DNA of 32,750 nt. Source: Blautia sp. GTDB lineage: Bacteria; Bacillota; Clostridia; Lachnospirales; Lachnospiraceae. The notes beneath the pieces were generated by a model. The model was not told the origin of the DNA. It did no database searches and worked only from the letters and a program-made list of their open reading frames with translations. The DNA is taken from positions 1 to 32,750 of the forward strand of contig JAFUCO010000077.1 in the NCBI GenBank assembly GCA_017459635.1, read 5' to 3'. The position numbers and the translations under genes were made by a program. The stretch's first letter is position 1; each line of letters starts with the position of its first letter. Shown piece after piece: positions 15,904 through 24,100 of this stretch.

Positions 15904-16168
15904 TTGAAAGGACCTCTCCTTCCGGTTTGTAGCTGACTTTAATGTAAGCGGCAACAGACGGAGCGCCTGCGCGGATCGCGATATGCTGGCATTCCTTTAC
16001 AATGTCCATCAGTTCATCGTAAGGTCCCTCGATAGTTGTCTCAAAAGGCCCGACATAATAATTGTATCCTGTGCTCTTAATATAATCGATGACCTCGTCA
16101 ACGATCCTGCAAAGCTCATCATCATCCGGCGCCGCCGGCAGGGACTGAATTGCTACACTTGCTTCCAT
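15875..16168 (-). CDS. MTH1187/YkoF-like thiamine-binding protein
   Basis: 97 aa, a small ferredoxin-fold protein of the thiamine-binding family (formerly DUF77). Features are the early beta strand EASVAIQSLP, an acidic helix, GYNYYVGPFETTIEG in the middle (ligand-side loop with T-x-I-E-G), and VSYKPEGE near the C-terminus. Relatives bind thiamine or HMP in thiamine-salvage operons of Firmicutes. The start is ATG 16168 with AGGAG eight bases upstream. It is first in the operon behind the TPP riboswitch. Confidence 0.85.
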   Translation of the reverse strand: MEASVAIQSLPAAPDDDELCRIVDEVIDYIKSTGYNYYVGPFETTIEGPYDELMDIVKECQHIAIRAGAPSVAAYIKVSYKPEGEVLSIERKIGKYH

Positions 16169-16210
16169 AGTAATGCTCCTTTCAATTTAAACCTCTTAAT
16201 AATAGTAAAT

Positions 16211-16413
16211 TTTTTTGTTACTCCTATTCACAGCCGCCTGCGGCAGGACCTTAGCCTTCCATTCGGAATCGCGCCCTTGCGGGCTTCATCGCTGCTTCGC
16301 AAAAAACATTCCTCATGCAGGGCTCAGACCCTGCAGGAATATTTACTCTTCTCAGTTCATGCAGGCATGGCAGAGCAGCGTAAATATTCCTACGGACGTG
16401 AATAGTAACAAAA
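16211..16413. repeat. MITE-like structured element in the thiamine operon leader
   Basis: About 200 bp bounded by imperfect inverted ends: TTTTTTGTTACT, then ATTCAC at the left (16211-16231), and GTGAATAGTAACAAAA at the right (16398-16413). Inside are two further pairs: TGCAGGG/CCCTGCA (16316-16335) and GGAATATTTAC/GTAAATATTCC (16335-16390). It shares its ends with 12709-12753. There is no convincing reading frame. It lies between the riboswitch terminator and the first gene, so it would be part of the operon leader. Confidence 0.7.
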
Positions 16414-16425
16414 TCTTCTGAGACG

Positions 16426-16452
16426 AAAAAAACCTCCCGCATCAGGGAGGTC
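16426..16452 (-). terminator. riboswitch-controlled intrinsic terminator
   Basis: On the minus strand ACCTCCC, a six-base loop and GGGAGGT are followed by a run of seven U (complement of 16426-16432). It lies about 40 bases after the TPP aptamer and would stop transcription when TPP is bound. Confidence 0.88.
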
Positions 16453-16489
16453 TTCATTTTACAGAATAGGAAAATGATTATATATATAT

Positions 16490-16582
16490 CCGGTATACTC
16501 GCTTCCCTACGCCGGTATTGCCCGGATCAGGTAATGAGGGTCCTGTAAATATACATTCTCAGCTTTCGCTCCCCTAGCAGTT
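16490..16582 (-). promoter_or_regulatory. TPP riboswitch (THI-box aptamer)
   Basis: Read on the minus strand it contains the hallmark runs AGGGGAGC, GCTGAGAATG, ACCCTCATTACCTGATC, and GGCGTAGGGAAGC in the correct order and spacing. This is the conserved core of the TPP aptamer. It is followed by a terminator and a thiamine-uptake operon, so the operon should be switched off by TPP. Confidence 0.95.
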
Positions 16583-16588
16583 ACTGTG

Positions 16589-16617
16589 AGGATAAACCGA
16601 AATGCTGAAAATGTCAA
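16589..16617 (-). promoter_or_regulatory. sigma-A-type promoter of the thiamine operon
   Basis: On the minus strand TTGACA (16617-16612), a 17-base spacer and TATCCT (16594-16589) lie just upstream of the riboswitch, placing the transcript start near 16582. Confidence 0.85.
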
Positions 16618-16664
16618 GGGAATTTTGAAAATGACGGACACAGAGGCGGCTCGGAACACCGGAC

Positions 16665-16712
16665 GAACACAGAGGACGGTTCTCAGTGCACTGAGAACCG
16701 TCCCCTGTGTTC
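16665..16712. repeat. REP-like palindrome at the 3' end of the DUF6062 gene
   Basis: Two cores in head-to-head arrangement: GAACACAGAGGACGGTTCTC and its reverse complement (one mismatch) meet at AGTGCACT, making a nearly perfect 48-bp palindrome without a loop. The TGA stop codon of the next gene (16713-16711) is part of the terminal GTTCA word. Confidence 0.92.
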
Positions 16713-17475
16713 ACTGATTTCTATACACCGGATCCGCGGGATACCCGCTGTGCAGCTTCTGCATGGTGCGCTGCAGCGCATCACGGGAGTTCTTCCAGTC
16801 GGCATCCTTATTCCGGTAATCAAACTTGTCCACGAACCAGTCGATCTCTTCCTGGATCCGGTTGAAATTATCCTCCATCACGCTGCTCATAAGGGATGCA
16901 AATTCCTGCAGCTGATCTCCCGAAAGTTCCTTTTCCGCTTCCTCCATCAGCTCGCCAAAGTGTGGAATACAGAAGCCTTTGCAATTCTTTACCTTTTCAC
17001 GAAAAGCCTCATCCTTCTTATACATAAAGAAGAATGTCGATATATAGCACACAAACTCATCCTTCATCCGCTCGCAGATATAGCAGGAGCTTTCCCTGCC
17101 GTCCGCCCATGCCCGGATAGTATTTGTCTCATCACTTTTCTTACTTGTGATGCGTTTGAAAAATCCACCCTTTCCGGCAGGAGAATATCCTGCAAGCTGA
17201 TCATGCAGTTCTTTCCTTACCTTCTTAAGATGAGTCTGCAGAATAAGGGCATTTCCAAGAGCATTCCCGTAATCAAACATCATTTTGGTATGCAGCCTGC
17301 AAAAACCTGCCTCATCTGTCTTCTCCCTGATATCACTCTCCATATAGGAGGAGCTGCTGCCGAGCACAAAATCTATAGTCTTCTGAAGCAGCTTCCGCTC
17401 AAGAAAACAGAACGGACACTCGTCATTCTCATTCATCGCATCATTTAACGGGATAGTATACAGCTTCTCTTTCAT
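16711..17475 (-). CDS. DUF6062 family protein
   Basis: 254 aa from ATG 17475, with GGAGG upstream. The family has no known function. The sequence is soluble and rich in Cys in paired positions: ECPFCFLERK near residue 20, GFCRLH near 60, a central SCYICERMKDEF, and GFCIPHFGEL further on. The repeated C-x2-C plus C-x2-H pattern suggests metal binding by two similar halves, which is inference. It is followed on the same strand by a REP palindrome and then the thiamine promoter. It may be co-transcribed with the upstream SHOCT gene (45-bp gap). Confidence 0.75.
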   Translation of the reverse strand: MKEKLYTIPLNDAMNENDECPFCFLERKLLQKTIDFVLGSSSSYMESDIREKTDEAGFCRLHTKMMFDYGNALGNALILQTHLKKVRKELHDQLAGYSPAGKGGFFKRITSKKSDETNTIRAWADGRESSCYICERMKDEFVCYISTFFFMYKKDEAFREKVKNCKGFCIPHFGELMEEAEKELSGDQLQEFASLMSSVMEDNFNRIQEEIDWFVDKFDYRNKDADWKNSRDALQRTMQKLHSGYPADPVYRNQ

Positions 17476-17520
17476 AATCGCCTCCGGATCCTCCGACACA
17501 TGCCCTGTATTACTTACGGT

Positions 17521-17949
17521 CTATCTTCTCTTTTCGTACCGCTCCCTCAGCACCTGATATTCCTCTTTTGTCACCAGTCCGTTCTGCAGATAACTGTCAA
17601 GCTGGGCAATATATTTTTCTTTATCACTCTTATTCACGTATTTGATTGTGCTGTCACCGGGCTCTTTCTTTTTCTCTCTGGGCTGGTTGAGCCCAGGTGT
17701 TCTCGGTCTGGACAACTCTTTTACAATACCAATAACCGAACATATCATCCATATAACTGCAATAATCAGTACTGCCAGGAACAACAGTTCTACATGCATG
17801 GCACGCAGCATAAAGCTTATCTGCGTCACTCCCAGCCCACGGTATCTGATGAATTCAAATATAATAGGTATCCTTTCCTTGGGAACCCACGCCAGCACTA
17901 TCGTTCCAAAAATAAGACTTATAAAATATGTCCATATTTTCCTGTTCAT
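17521..17949 (-). CDS. small membrane protein with C-terminal SHOCT domain
   Basis: 142 aa from ATG 17949, with GGAGG six bases upstream. Two hydrophobic segments (about residues 5-22 and 50-72) are followed by a charged linker and a SHOCT motif at the end (YIAQLDSYLQNGLVTKEEYQ then VLRERY). SHOCT is a short helical module found at the ends of many small membrane proteins, with a suspected oligomerisation or binding role. No specific function can be given. Confidence 0.7.
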   Translation of the reverse strand: MNRKIWTYFISLIFGTIVLAWVPKERIPIIFEFIRYRGLGVTQISFMLRAMHVELLFLAVLIIAVIWMICSVIGIVKELSRPRTPGLNQPREKKKEPGDSTIKYVNKSDKEKYIAQLDSYLQNGLVTKEEYQVLRERYEKRR

Positions 17950-18126
17950 AAAAACACCTCCGCACACGTCCCGGTTAAACTCTTATTCACAGTATACACC
18001 ACTATATACTGTTTTAACAGACTTTTCTTCATCATACACGATGAAACAGCCCGGGCCCCAAAAGGCGTGCCGGCTCAGGAAAGAACAAACTGTTCGCTGT
18101 ATTCAAAATCCTCCCCCGTGTTCCGG
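17950..18126. other. intergenic region, nothing recognised
   Basis: 177 bp between the SHOCT gene and the ATPase gene. A degenerate REP trace (CCCCCGTGTTCCGGTTAC, near 18111-18130) may be present at the ATPase 3' end, too weak to call. Confidence 0.35.
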
Positions 18127-19176
18127 TTACATCCCCACTTCCAACATTACAAAGTCTTCAAATCTCGGCAGCGCGATCTCAATTCGTGCACGACCGGTCT
18201 CACGGATGATCCCGCTGCTGACGAGTCTCTTTTTATAAAGATAAAGCTGTTGAGGGCTGATCTCCATCAAACTATGGAGTGCAGATATGTCTTTTATATC
18301 ATTAGCCGCTATAAGGATGATTATCTTCTGATCCAGATCAGACAACTCAGACCACACTTTTTCATAGACATATTCACTAAGATACTGATCAAACTCCGGA
18401 ATTACATCCTGAAGCAAAGTACCTTCCCCATGCTGCCAGTACAGGTATCCAAGAACCTGAAAAGCAAATGAGTATCCCTTTGTAAGGCGTGTCATGGACG
18501 CAGCCATATCATTTGATATGTCAAAAATTTCTTTGTATGCAGCCTTTACAGCAGCAGGATTAAGAGGTTCCAGCTTTACTTTTGGAGCCCGGTATAAAAA
18601 GGTCAGAGTTTTGACATTCTGGATATTCTGTATATTGTCATAAAGGCCGGTCATTAAAAGAAAAACCGGAAGGTTTTCCCGTATCAGGATCTGAAACGTT
18701 GCAGCAAAAACGCGGATATGTTCCGTATTGGATACTTCATCCACAGCGATCAGTACTTTCTTATTATGTTTTGCTATCTGTCGGAGCATCTGCTCTATGG
18801 CATTTTCTATGTCAGTAACCGGAACAGTATTCTTTGCAGAAACACCCAGTCCGAAAGCTGAGAAATTCAGTTCCGCTTCAGAAAAAATCTTTTTGTTTCC
18901 GGGTACATCGTATAGCTTAGCTGCAGTAGACTGCAGCATATCACGGTCGGGATTCAGATTAATTACTATCCATGAAGGATCTTCTTTGAAAGAGTTGCAG
19001 ATTTCAGTCATCAGCACTGTTTTTCCGGATCCCCGGATACCTGTTATCATATAAACCTGACTTGAAGGCAAATCCGATGTCCAGTCTTCCATAATCTGGT
19101 TTTTCTGAGATACTCTGTTGATATATCGTGCCGGTGTTTTTCCAAATGAGATAGTAAAAGGATTGTTTTTTCTCAT
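18127..19176 (-). CDS. AAA/STAND-like ATPase with C-terminal winged helix (paralog 1)
   Basis: 349 aa. An N-terminal NPF-x-I-SFGK-xP motif precedes Walker A (GIRGSGKT, 46-53). Walker B is VLIAVDEV (141-148), and a sensor-like LLMTGL segment follows near 178. The C-terminal third looks like a winged helix (DISALHSLMEISPQQLYLYK then RLVSSGIIRE). It resembles the archaeal-ATPase-like, ORC/AAA group of stand-alone ATPases common in Firmicutes; the cellular role is unknown. It is a clear paralog of 30412-31488 with the same motif order. The start is ATG 19176 with GGAGAGG upstream. A strong promoter and an A/T iteron leader precede it. It is divergent from the SH3 peptide gene. Confidence 0.8.
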   Translation of the reverse strand: MRKNNPFTISFGKTPARYINRVSQKNQIMEDWTSDLPSSQVYMITGIRGSGKTVLMTEICNSFKEDPSWIVINLNPDRDMLQSTAAKLYDVPGNKKIFSEAELNFSAFGLGVSAKNTVPVTDIENAIEQMLRQIAKHNKKVLIAVDEVSNTEHIRVFAATFQILIRENLPVFLLMTGLYDNIQNIQNVKTLTFLYRAPKVKLEPLNPAAVKAAYKEIFDISNDMAASMTRLTKGYSFAFQVLGYLYWQHGEGTLLQDVIPEFDQYLSEYVYEKVWSELSDLDQKIIILIAANDIKDISALHSLMEISPQQLYLYKKRLVSSGIIRETGRARIEIALPRFEDFVMLEVGM

Positions 19177-19189
19177 ACAGCCTCTCCGA

Positions 19190-19256
19190 TATGTTTTTAT
19201 TTATTCTTATTTATTTCAAAAGATCTTATTTATTTATATATATTTTTATTTATTTT
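19190..19256 (-). repeat. A/T iterons in the leader of ATPase paralog 1
   Basis: On the minus strand the word AAATAAATAA recurs four times (partly overlapping AATAAATAA units) between the -10 box and the ribosome binding site. The other paralog has an analogous array built from a different word. Confidence 0.7.
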
Positions 19257-19285
19257 ATTATACTATCCTTATCTGTCATGGTCAA
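19257..19285 (-). promoter_or_regulatory. promoter of ATPase paralog 1
   Basis: TTGACC (19285-19280), a 17-base spacer, then a perfect TATAAT (19262-19257) on the minus strand. Confidence 0.85.
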
Positions 19286-19298
19286 TCCTATTCTCCGT

Positions 19299-19351
19299 CG
19301 CTCAGTTCCATCCGCTGATCGTCCGGAAAGGGCATAAGAATGACTGATAAG
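19299..19351 (-). pseudogene. fragment of a Uma2-type gene
   Basis: 19303-19327 is identical to 20541-20565 inside the intact Uma2 gene, and similarity continues to about 19351. On the minus strand it reads PDDQRMEL, matching the Uma2 segment. It has no start and no further domain, so it is a decayed remnant of a second copy. Confidence 0.75.
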
Positions 19352-19533
19352 TTTGAGGAACATTCTAAAGTTACTTTTTATTGTCATTTTTTGGTCACTT
19401 TTAATTTCCGGTTCCCCGTGGATTCTCCTTTAATACTCCGTATGTAAATATGTAAGATGAAAAACAAACACAAAAAAACAAATAATAAAAACAATTTCAA
19501 CTTAAAAAATATAAAAAACGGAGGATTAAAACA
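19352..19533. other. A/T-rich leader and upstream region of the SH3 peptide gene
   Basis: 182 bp, strongly A-rich in the last 80. It holds the GGAGG site (19521-19525). A clear -35/-10 pair could not be identified. Confidence 0.4.
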
Positions 19534-19827
19534 ATGACAGATATGAATAAGATCAACGATATGGAACTTACAAACGTAGCAGGTGGTAACGGTGCTCCGG
19601 GACAGTGTCTGCATCTTGCACAGCCGTGTGTACAGAGCGGTTACCTTGCACTTCGCACTCAGCCGGCTTATAACGATGCCAACGAGATCGCACAGATCTA
19701 TCCGGGAAACAGATTCTATGTAGACCTTAACCAGTGCACATGCGGCGGCGGTTATACCTACTATATGGCAAACTACAATGGTTGCTGTGGATGGGTAAAC
19801 GCAAGCTACGTAACACTCCTTGACTGA
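19534..19827 (+). CDS. double-glycine-leader peptide with SH3 domain
   Basis: 97 aa. The first 18 residues (MNKINDMELTNVAGG region) have the form of a bacteriocin-type double-glycine leader: polar, with EL-x2-V before GG. Cleavage after GG18 would leave a 79-residue product. That part carries a bacterial SH3-type fold: GYLALRTQPAYNDANEIAQI, then a YVDL strand and the terminal GWVNASYVTL. It has six Cys, including a CTC pair and a CC pair, which fits disulfide formation after export. Ribosome site GGAGG is nine bases from ATG 19534. A hairpin terminator follows. No C39-type exporter or immunity gene is in the window. The likely role is a secreted cell-wall-binding or signalling peptide; this is inference. 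Confidence 0.72.
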   Translation: MTDMNKINDMELTNVAGGNGAPGQCLHLAQPCVQSGYLALRTQPAYNDANEIAQIYPGNRFYVDLNQCTCGGGYTYYMANYNGCCGWVNASYVTLLD

Positions 19828-19847
19828 TAACCATACAAATCAATATT

Positions 19848-19904
19848 GAGTCGGACAAAGCCCTTGCTGTGAAGTAACCATTATTTGCAGCAAGGGCTTT
19901 TCTT
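19848..19904 (+). terminator. hairpin terminator of the SH3 gene, copy A of a 57-bp repeat
   Basis: AAAGCCCTTGCTG (19857-19869) and CAGCAAGGGCTTT (19888-19900) form a 13-bp stem followed by a T-rich tail. The whole 57-bp block recurs at 31642-31698 with 50 of 57 positions identical by eye and the stem fully kept. Confidence 0.85.
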
Positions 19905-20057
19905 CTATCTCTTCTTTCTTTTTTAGATTCAATTCCGGGACGCTCCGAATTTGTAACCGAAACCTTATCATCTGCAAGAAGCACCTTTTGTTTAAAAACC
20001 ATGTGCCCGCCGTAGACTCTGTTTCTCCCTGTTCTCTTTTGTTTTTATAGTCAAGCC

Positions 20058-20861
20058 TCAGAGTCTTCTGGCTACCCGTGAAAAATCGATGGAGCATTTT
20101 CCTTCGGAAATTCCTATCGGAATCACTGAATCAAACCCGTAAATCGTCGGGGTATAGTCCTCCTCCTGCAGCATATGGACGATCACGTTTCTGTTTTTTG
20201 GATCCACTATCCAGTACTCACGCACTCCGGCATTCTTATATTTGTAAAGCTTGAGTATCATGTCCTTGTGCCTCGAGGAGGGTGAAAGGATCTCAACTGT
20301 GAGATCCGGGGCACCTTCGTACCTTATGGCATTTGAGTCATACTCATGGCAGATCACCAAAAGGTCAGGCTGAACCATAGTATAATTGTCCTTGTCAAGC
20401 CTCACATCACAGGGCGAGAGATAAACATCACAGTGCGGAGCATGCTTATCAGTACATTCCCGGAACAGAATATGTAATTCTCCAAGAATTTTCTGGTGCG
20501 TCATCGACGGAGCTCCCATATCATACAGAACACCATCGATCAGTTCCATCCGCTGATCGTCCGGAAGAGCATAATAATCATCTATCGTGTACTTTTTACG
20601 GGGAGATGTCCCATACGCTACTCCCCCCTCCCTCAGCGTGTCAGCAGAATATGTATAAGGCCCGGCATAGGAGAACGGCCTCTTCGCGGCTTCCGCGATC
20701 AGCACTCGTTCTATCGCCTCCAGCGTGTCCTTCCTGGGTGCCTTAGTCCTGCCCCCAAACAGCTTTTCAACAGTGCTTACCGGAACCCCCGAGGCTTCGG
20801 ATATCATCTTACTTGTAAGTCCAAGTTCGATCTTCTTCGCCTTCATTTCCTTTAATGTCAT
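20058..20861 (-). CDS. XRE helix-turn-helix fused to Uma2-family nuclease domain
   Basis: 267 aa. Residues 1-55 form an XRE-type helix-turn-helix (MISEASGVPVSTVEKLFGG as recognition part). Residues 90-265 are a Uma2 (DUF820) domain of the PD-(D/E)XK nuclease superfamily: YYALPDDQRMELIDGVLYDM at the start, the VQPDLLVI Asp at 166, Glu190 in DLTVEILSPSS, and GVREYWIVDP later. Function of Uma2 proteins is not settled; they are frequent in multiple copies. The DNA-binding fusion suggests self-regulation or a sequence-targeted nuclease. The start is ATG 20861 with AAGGGGG. A strong promoter is upstream. A decayed copy of the Uma2 part lies at 19299. Confidence 0.82.
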   Translation of the reverse strand: MTLKEMKAKKIELGLTSKMISEASGVPVSTVEKLFGGRTKAPRKDTLEAIERVLIAEAAKRPFSYAGPYTYSADTLREGGVAYGTSPRKKYTIDDYYALPDDQRMELIDGVLYDMGAPSMTHQKILGELHILFRECTDKHAPHCDVYLSPCDVRLDKDNYTMVQPDLLVICHEYDSNAIRYEGAPDLTVEILSPSSRHKDMILKLYKYKNAGVREYWIVDPKNRNVIVHMLQEEDYTPTIYGFDSVIPIGISEGKCSIDFSRVARRL

Positions 20862-20919
20862 GATAATCCCCCTTCCCGTTCAGCGGAATGATGTTTTTGC
20901 ACTGGAACCATCTATATCA

Positions 20920-20948
20920 ATAGTATCAAATTCCGAACGAAAAGTCAA
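20920..20948 (-). promoter_or_regulatory. promoter of the XRE-Uma2 gene
   Basis: TTGACT (20948-20943), 17-base spacer, TACTAT (20925-20920) on the minus strand, about 60 bp before the start codon. Confidence 0.82.
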
Positions 20949-20953
20949 TATGG

Positions 20954-21002
20954 TTCGGCATAATTTCATCCATATTTCATCCGTTTCGGCATTATTTCGT
21001 CC
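20954..21002. promoter_or_regulatory. candidate operator: two direct repeats
   Basis: TTCGGCATAATTTCATCC (20954-20971) and TTCGGCATTATTTCGTCC (20985-21002) lie 31 bp apart (three helix turns), directly upstream of the -35 box. They may be bound by the XRE domain of the gene itself. This is inference from position. Confidence 0.5.
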
Positions 21003-21075
21003 TTTTCAAAGACAGAACCTTAGTCTGAACAATTATAGCACTGACTAATGGCATTGGGGCGGTTATCTGGTGAAT
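21003..21075. other. decayed REP-like stretch
   Basis: TAATGGCATTGGGGCGGTTA (about 21046-21065) resembles the AATGACATTGG arm with a degraded core. Otherwise nothing is recognised. Confidence 0.4.
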
Positions 21076-21168
21076 ACATGGGACGGTTCTCTGTGCACTT
21101 TTTCAGTGCACAGAGAACCGTCCCATGTGTTCCCATGTGTTCCCATGTGTCGGTGTTCCCATGTGTTC
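21076..21168. repeat. REP-like long hairpin plus 10-bp tandem array after jetC
   Basis: A perfect 24-bp inverted repeat (21076-21099 and 21105-21128) with loop TTTTC contains two opposed copies of GGGACGGTTC. The right arm runs into three exact tandem copies of TCCCATGTGT (21121-21150) and a fourth at 21157-21166, ending just before the jetC stop codon (21172-21170). Here the family arm word is ACATG. Confidence 0.93.
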
Positions 21169-21169
21169 A

Positions 21170-24100
21170 TCAAAACATCAGCTCCATCTGCCCCTCATCA
21201 CTGCTTACCTGTATCCTGGCTGTGCTCAGCACCTCCGGTTCATTGCCGGAAACGTGCTTCCCTCTCAGATACTGCGCTTTATTCAGAACTGATTCGACAA
21301 GGTTTAGGACATAAATATTATCAAATCGATTGTAGATAGATTCTCCTCCTAGTCCCGTAAGGCATATCAGCTGTGTATTGTTTTTCTTTGCAACCTCCAT
21401 CATCGGCTTAAGCAGATGTGACGCGTTGGTCTGGGCAAACGGATTATCCATAAGCAGCACCTTGCCTTCATTCCGGTCCGCAAACAGGTCTGTTTCATCC
21501 CTTCTCATATAATACAGCAGACTGGACAAAATGATAAAAGCCGATAAAAAACCTTCCCCTCCGGAATTCCTTGCCACTTCGCTCCAGGAGATCTGTATTT
21601 CGCGCATGGCCTCTATCTTATAAAGCTGTATCCTCACATTTGCCACACCGACTGCCGCATCATAAAGCTCTCTGGTCGTCATACGTTTTCCGACGAAATC
21701 ATGCAGGGAACCGTTTTTATCAAGCAGAGAAATTCCCTTAAGTGTCAGTTCATCTACAAGATCTTCTATTTTACGCTGATAAATACCCTCATTTTCATCC
21801 CATGAGGGAAGAATTATCCTGAGCATTTTAAGAGATTTACCCCGGACAGTCACACCTGAATTACGGTCTATCCTCCCCATCTGCGAATGAACATCCGCTG
21901 CATATTCCTTTAAAGCGGCAACCACCTGCATCCGTTCCTGTTCAACCACGGATATATCAACCATCAGCTTCGCCATAAGGTCACGGTAAGACTGAAGGAC
22001 TATATCAAGCTGCCTCAGTACCTGCCCGGCATCTGTCGAAAGAGCAGATATTGTTTCCAGCGGTTTGCGATAATAATCATCCTGAAATTCTTCCATAAGC
22101 AGTATCTGCTGCAAAGCCTTCTCCAGCCTGCCCTGCTGTAAAGCAGCTGTATCTACTGCATTATGGTATTCTTTCTGCAGCTTTCCCGTAAGATGGCGAA
22201 AATCCTCTTCTTTAAACCGGTCAAAGTCCCCTGTGGCAAATACAGGTTCCATTACCGGAACATCCTGATATTCAGAAAGAGCAGTCTGATTTGTCACATA
22301 TACTGACACTCTGTGAGATATCTGCTCGACACGGTCAGCATGATCCTTTTTCTTATGAACCAGCAGTCTCTTCTGCTCTGCATAATTGATAACCTGAACC
22401 TCTTCCCTGTCAAGAGGCGTCATCGTCCCACAGTCCCGCTGCATTGCTTCAAGATTCTTCTTCTGCGATTCTTCCCTTTTTCCGCATTCAATTTCGAGCT
22501 TGTGTTTTTCCCCTGTTATATCCTTAATGCTGCGATTCAACATCCCGGCTCTCTCTTCCGCCAGATCATGCTCCGCGGCACTGTACTTTATCCCTGCCCA
22601 GTCCTCCGGCGAAAAACCATATTTCGATGCCCGTCGCTTTAATTCCTTTTCAGTCTTTGTAAGCCTTTCCCCCGCTTTCTTTTTATCTGCCTGAATTTCC
22701 TTCTCCTCGTGAGATATATTCTCCGTGATTGCTTTAAATCTGGCTGTCAGCGCCTGGTAATCATCAAGTATTTCCGAACTTATGCCTTCCGGGCATGGCG
22801 ACTCCTGATATATGTCGTAGTCTTCGGCCTGCTTCCTTATCTCAGCTTCTTTCAGCTGTTCCTCCATCCTCTTAGCCTCCAGGCTCCGAATCTCGCTCTC
22901 CGCTGACTCCAGATCTGCCTGCAGGGTTTTCTTTTCTCTGTCAAGTGCACTCAGCTTTTCTTCACATTCTCTCAAGGCCTGCATGTTAACAAGACAGCGT
23001 TCATAACTATTTGTTAATTCCCCCAGTTCCCTCTTCTCGCGATTCTTATCATCAAACCTTCTCTGCAGTCCTGCAATTTCATTTTCCAGCTGTTTAAGAA
23101 AGCTCTGCTCCTCCTTTATCCTGTCTTTGGCTGAAATCTGTTCCTCTCTTATCTTTATGAGCTGTTCCTTCAGCTCGTCTATCGAGGATAAGCATTCCTC
23201 ATAGGCAGCTTTTGAAACTGCCTGTTCTCCTATTCTGGATCGCCGCTCCAGATACTCCTTCATCTCTTTTCGTTTACGGTCGGTCTCTTCGATCCTGCGG
23301 TCTTTCTCATGACGCTTCCTTGCAAGGATCTCTTCAAGGCGTTCCTCATTCAGAAGATCCTGATTGAACATCATGTAAAAATGTACACCGGATCTTTCTG
23401 CTGTCTCATCCTCCTGTACCTCATAATTATCAGCAAGACTCTCTCTTGTCACAACCGGAACCGGCGTTGATGTATAAATATGAATATCTGAATTCCGGAA
23501 TTTTTCAAACTCCTTCTCTGTCATAAGAAGCGCATAAGGAAGAAAGGGATTCTTCTCCACCAGAATCAGATTTTCTTCTTCACTCTTGCCGTTTCGCTTA
23601 AGCCATTCCATGCCATATACATAATTCAGTCCAAGGCTTTCAAATGCATCCTTAAGCTCCGGAGTAAGCTCCACTGTCTGCCCTGTTGTCAGCTTATGTA
23701 TCTCATCCTCAAGCTCCTTTGCTTCAATAGTTCCTTTTTGAACCGAAAGATCAAGTTCCATGATCTTTGCGTCCGCCGCCTCAAGGATCCTTTCTTTATC
23801 AAAAAGAACTTCCTCCCTCAGTTCAAGATATTGAAGCACGGTTTTTCGATATATTATCTCATCCTCGTATTCCGCAAGGCTTTTCTCCGCAGCTTTCAGC
23901 TTTTCTGTTTCTGATATTCTTGCTTCTTCCCGGAGCTGCACAGCATCCTCCAGTTTTCGGATCAGGCTCTCTGTGTCACTCTGAGTAGCGCGTTTTGCAG
24001 AACGCTCTGATGCTATCCCTTCCAGTTCCCTGTCAAGATTATCAGCCATGACAGTAAGACATCCAGGTTCATACTGCCCAAGAATATTGCGGGTCAGATC

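Noticed and set aside
12879-16168. nitrate/taurine ABC importer
   Set aside because: The TPP riboswitch, the THI5-like motif and the thiamine-binding protein make thiamine-precursor uptake much more likely.
16251-16457. 68-codon minus-strand frame in the thiamine leader
   Set aside because: It overlaps the riboswitch terminator and the MITE-like element; composition and structure point to RNA or mobile DNA, not protein.
17500-18471. 323-codon plus-strand frame opposite the SHOCT and ATPase genes
   Set aside because: It covers the 3' part of the ATPase gene and the whole SHOCT gene, has no ribosome site, and its translation is low-complexity and unlike any family. The minus-strand genes explain the region.
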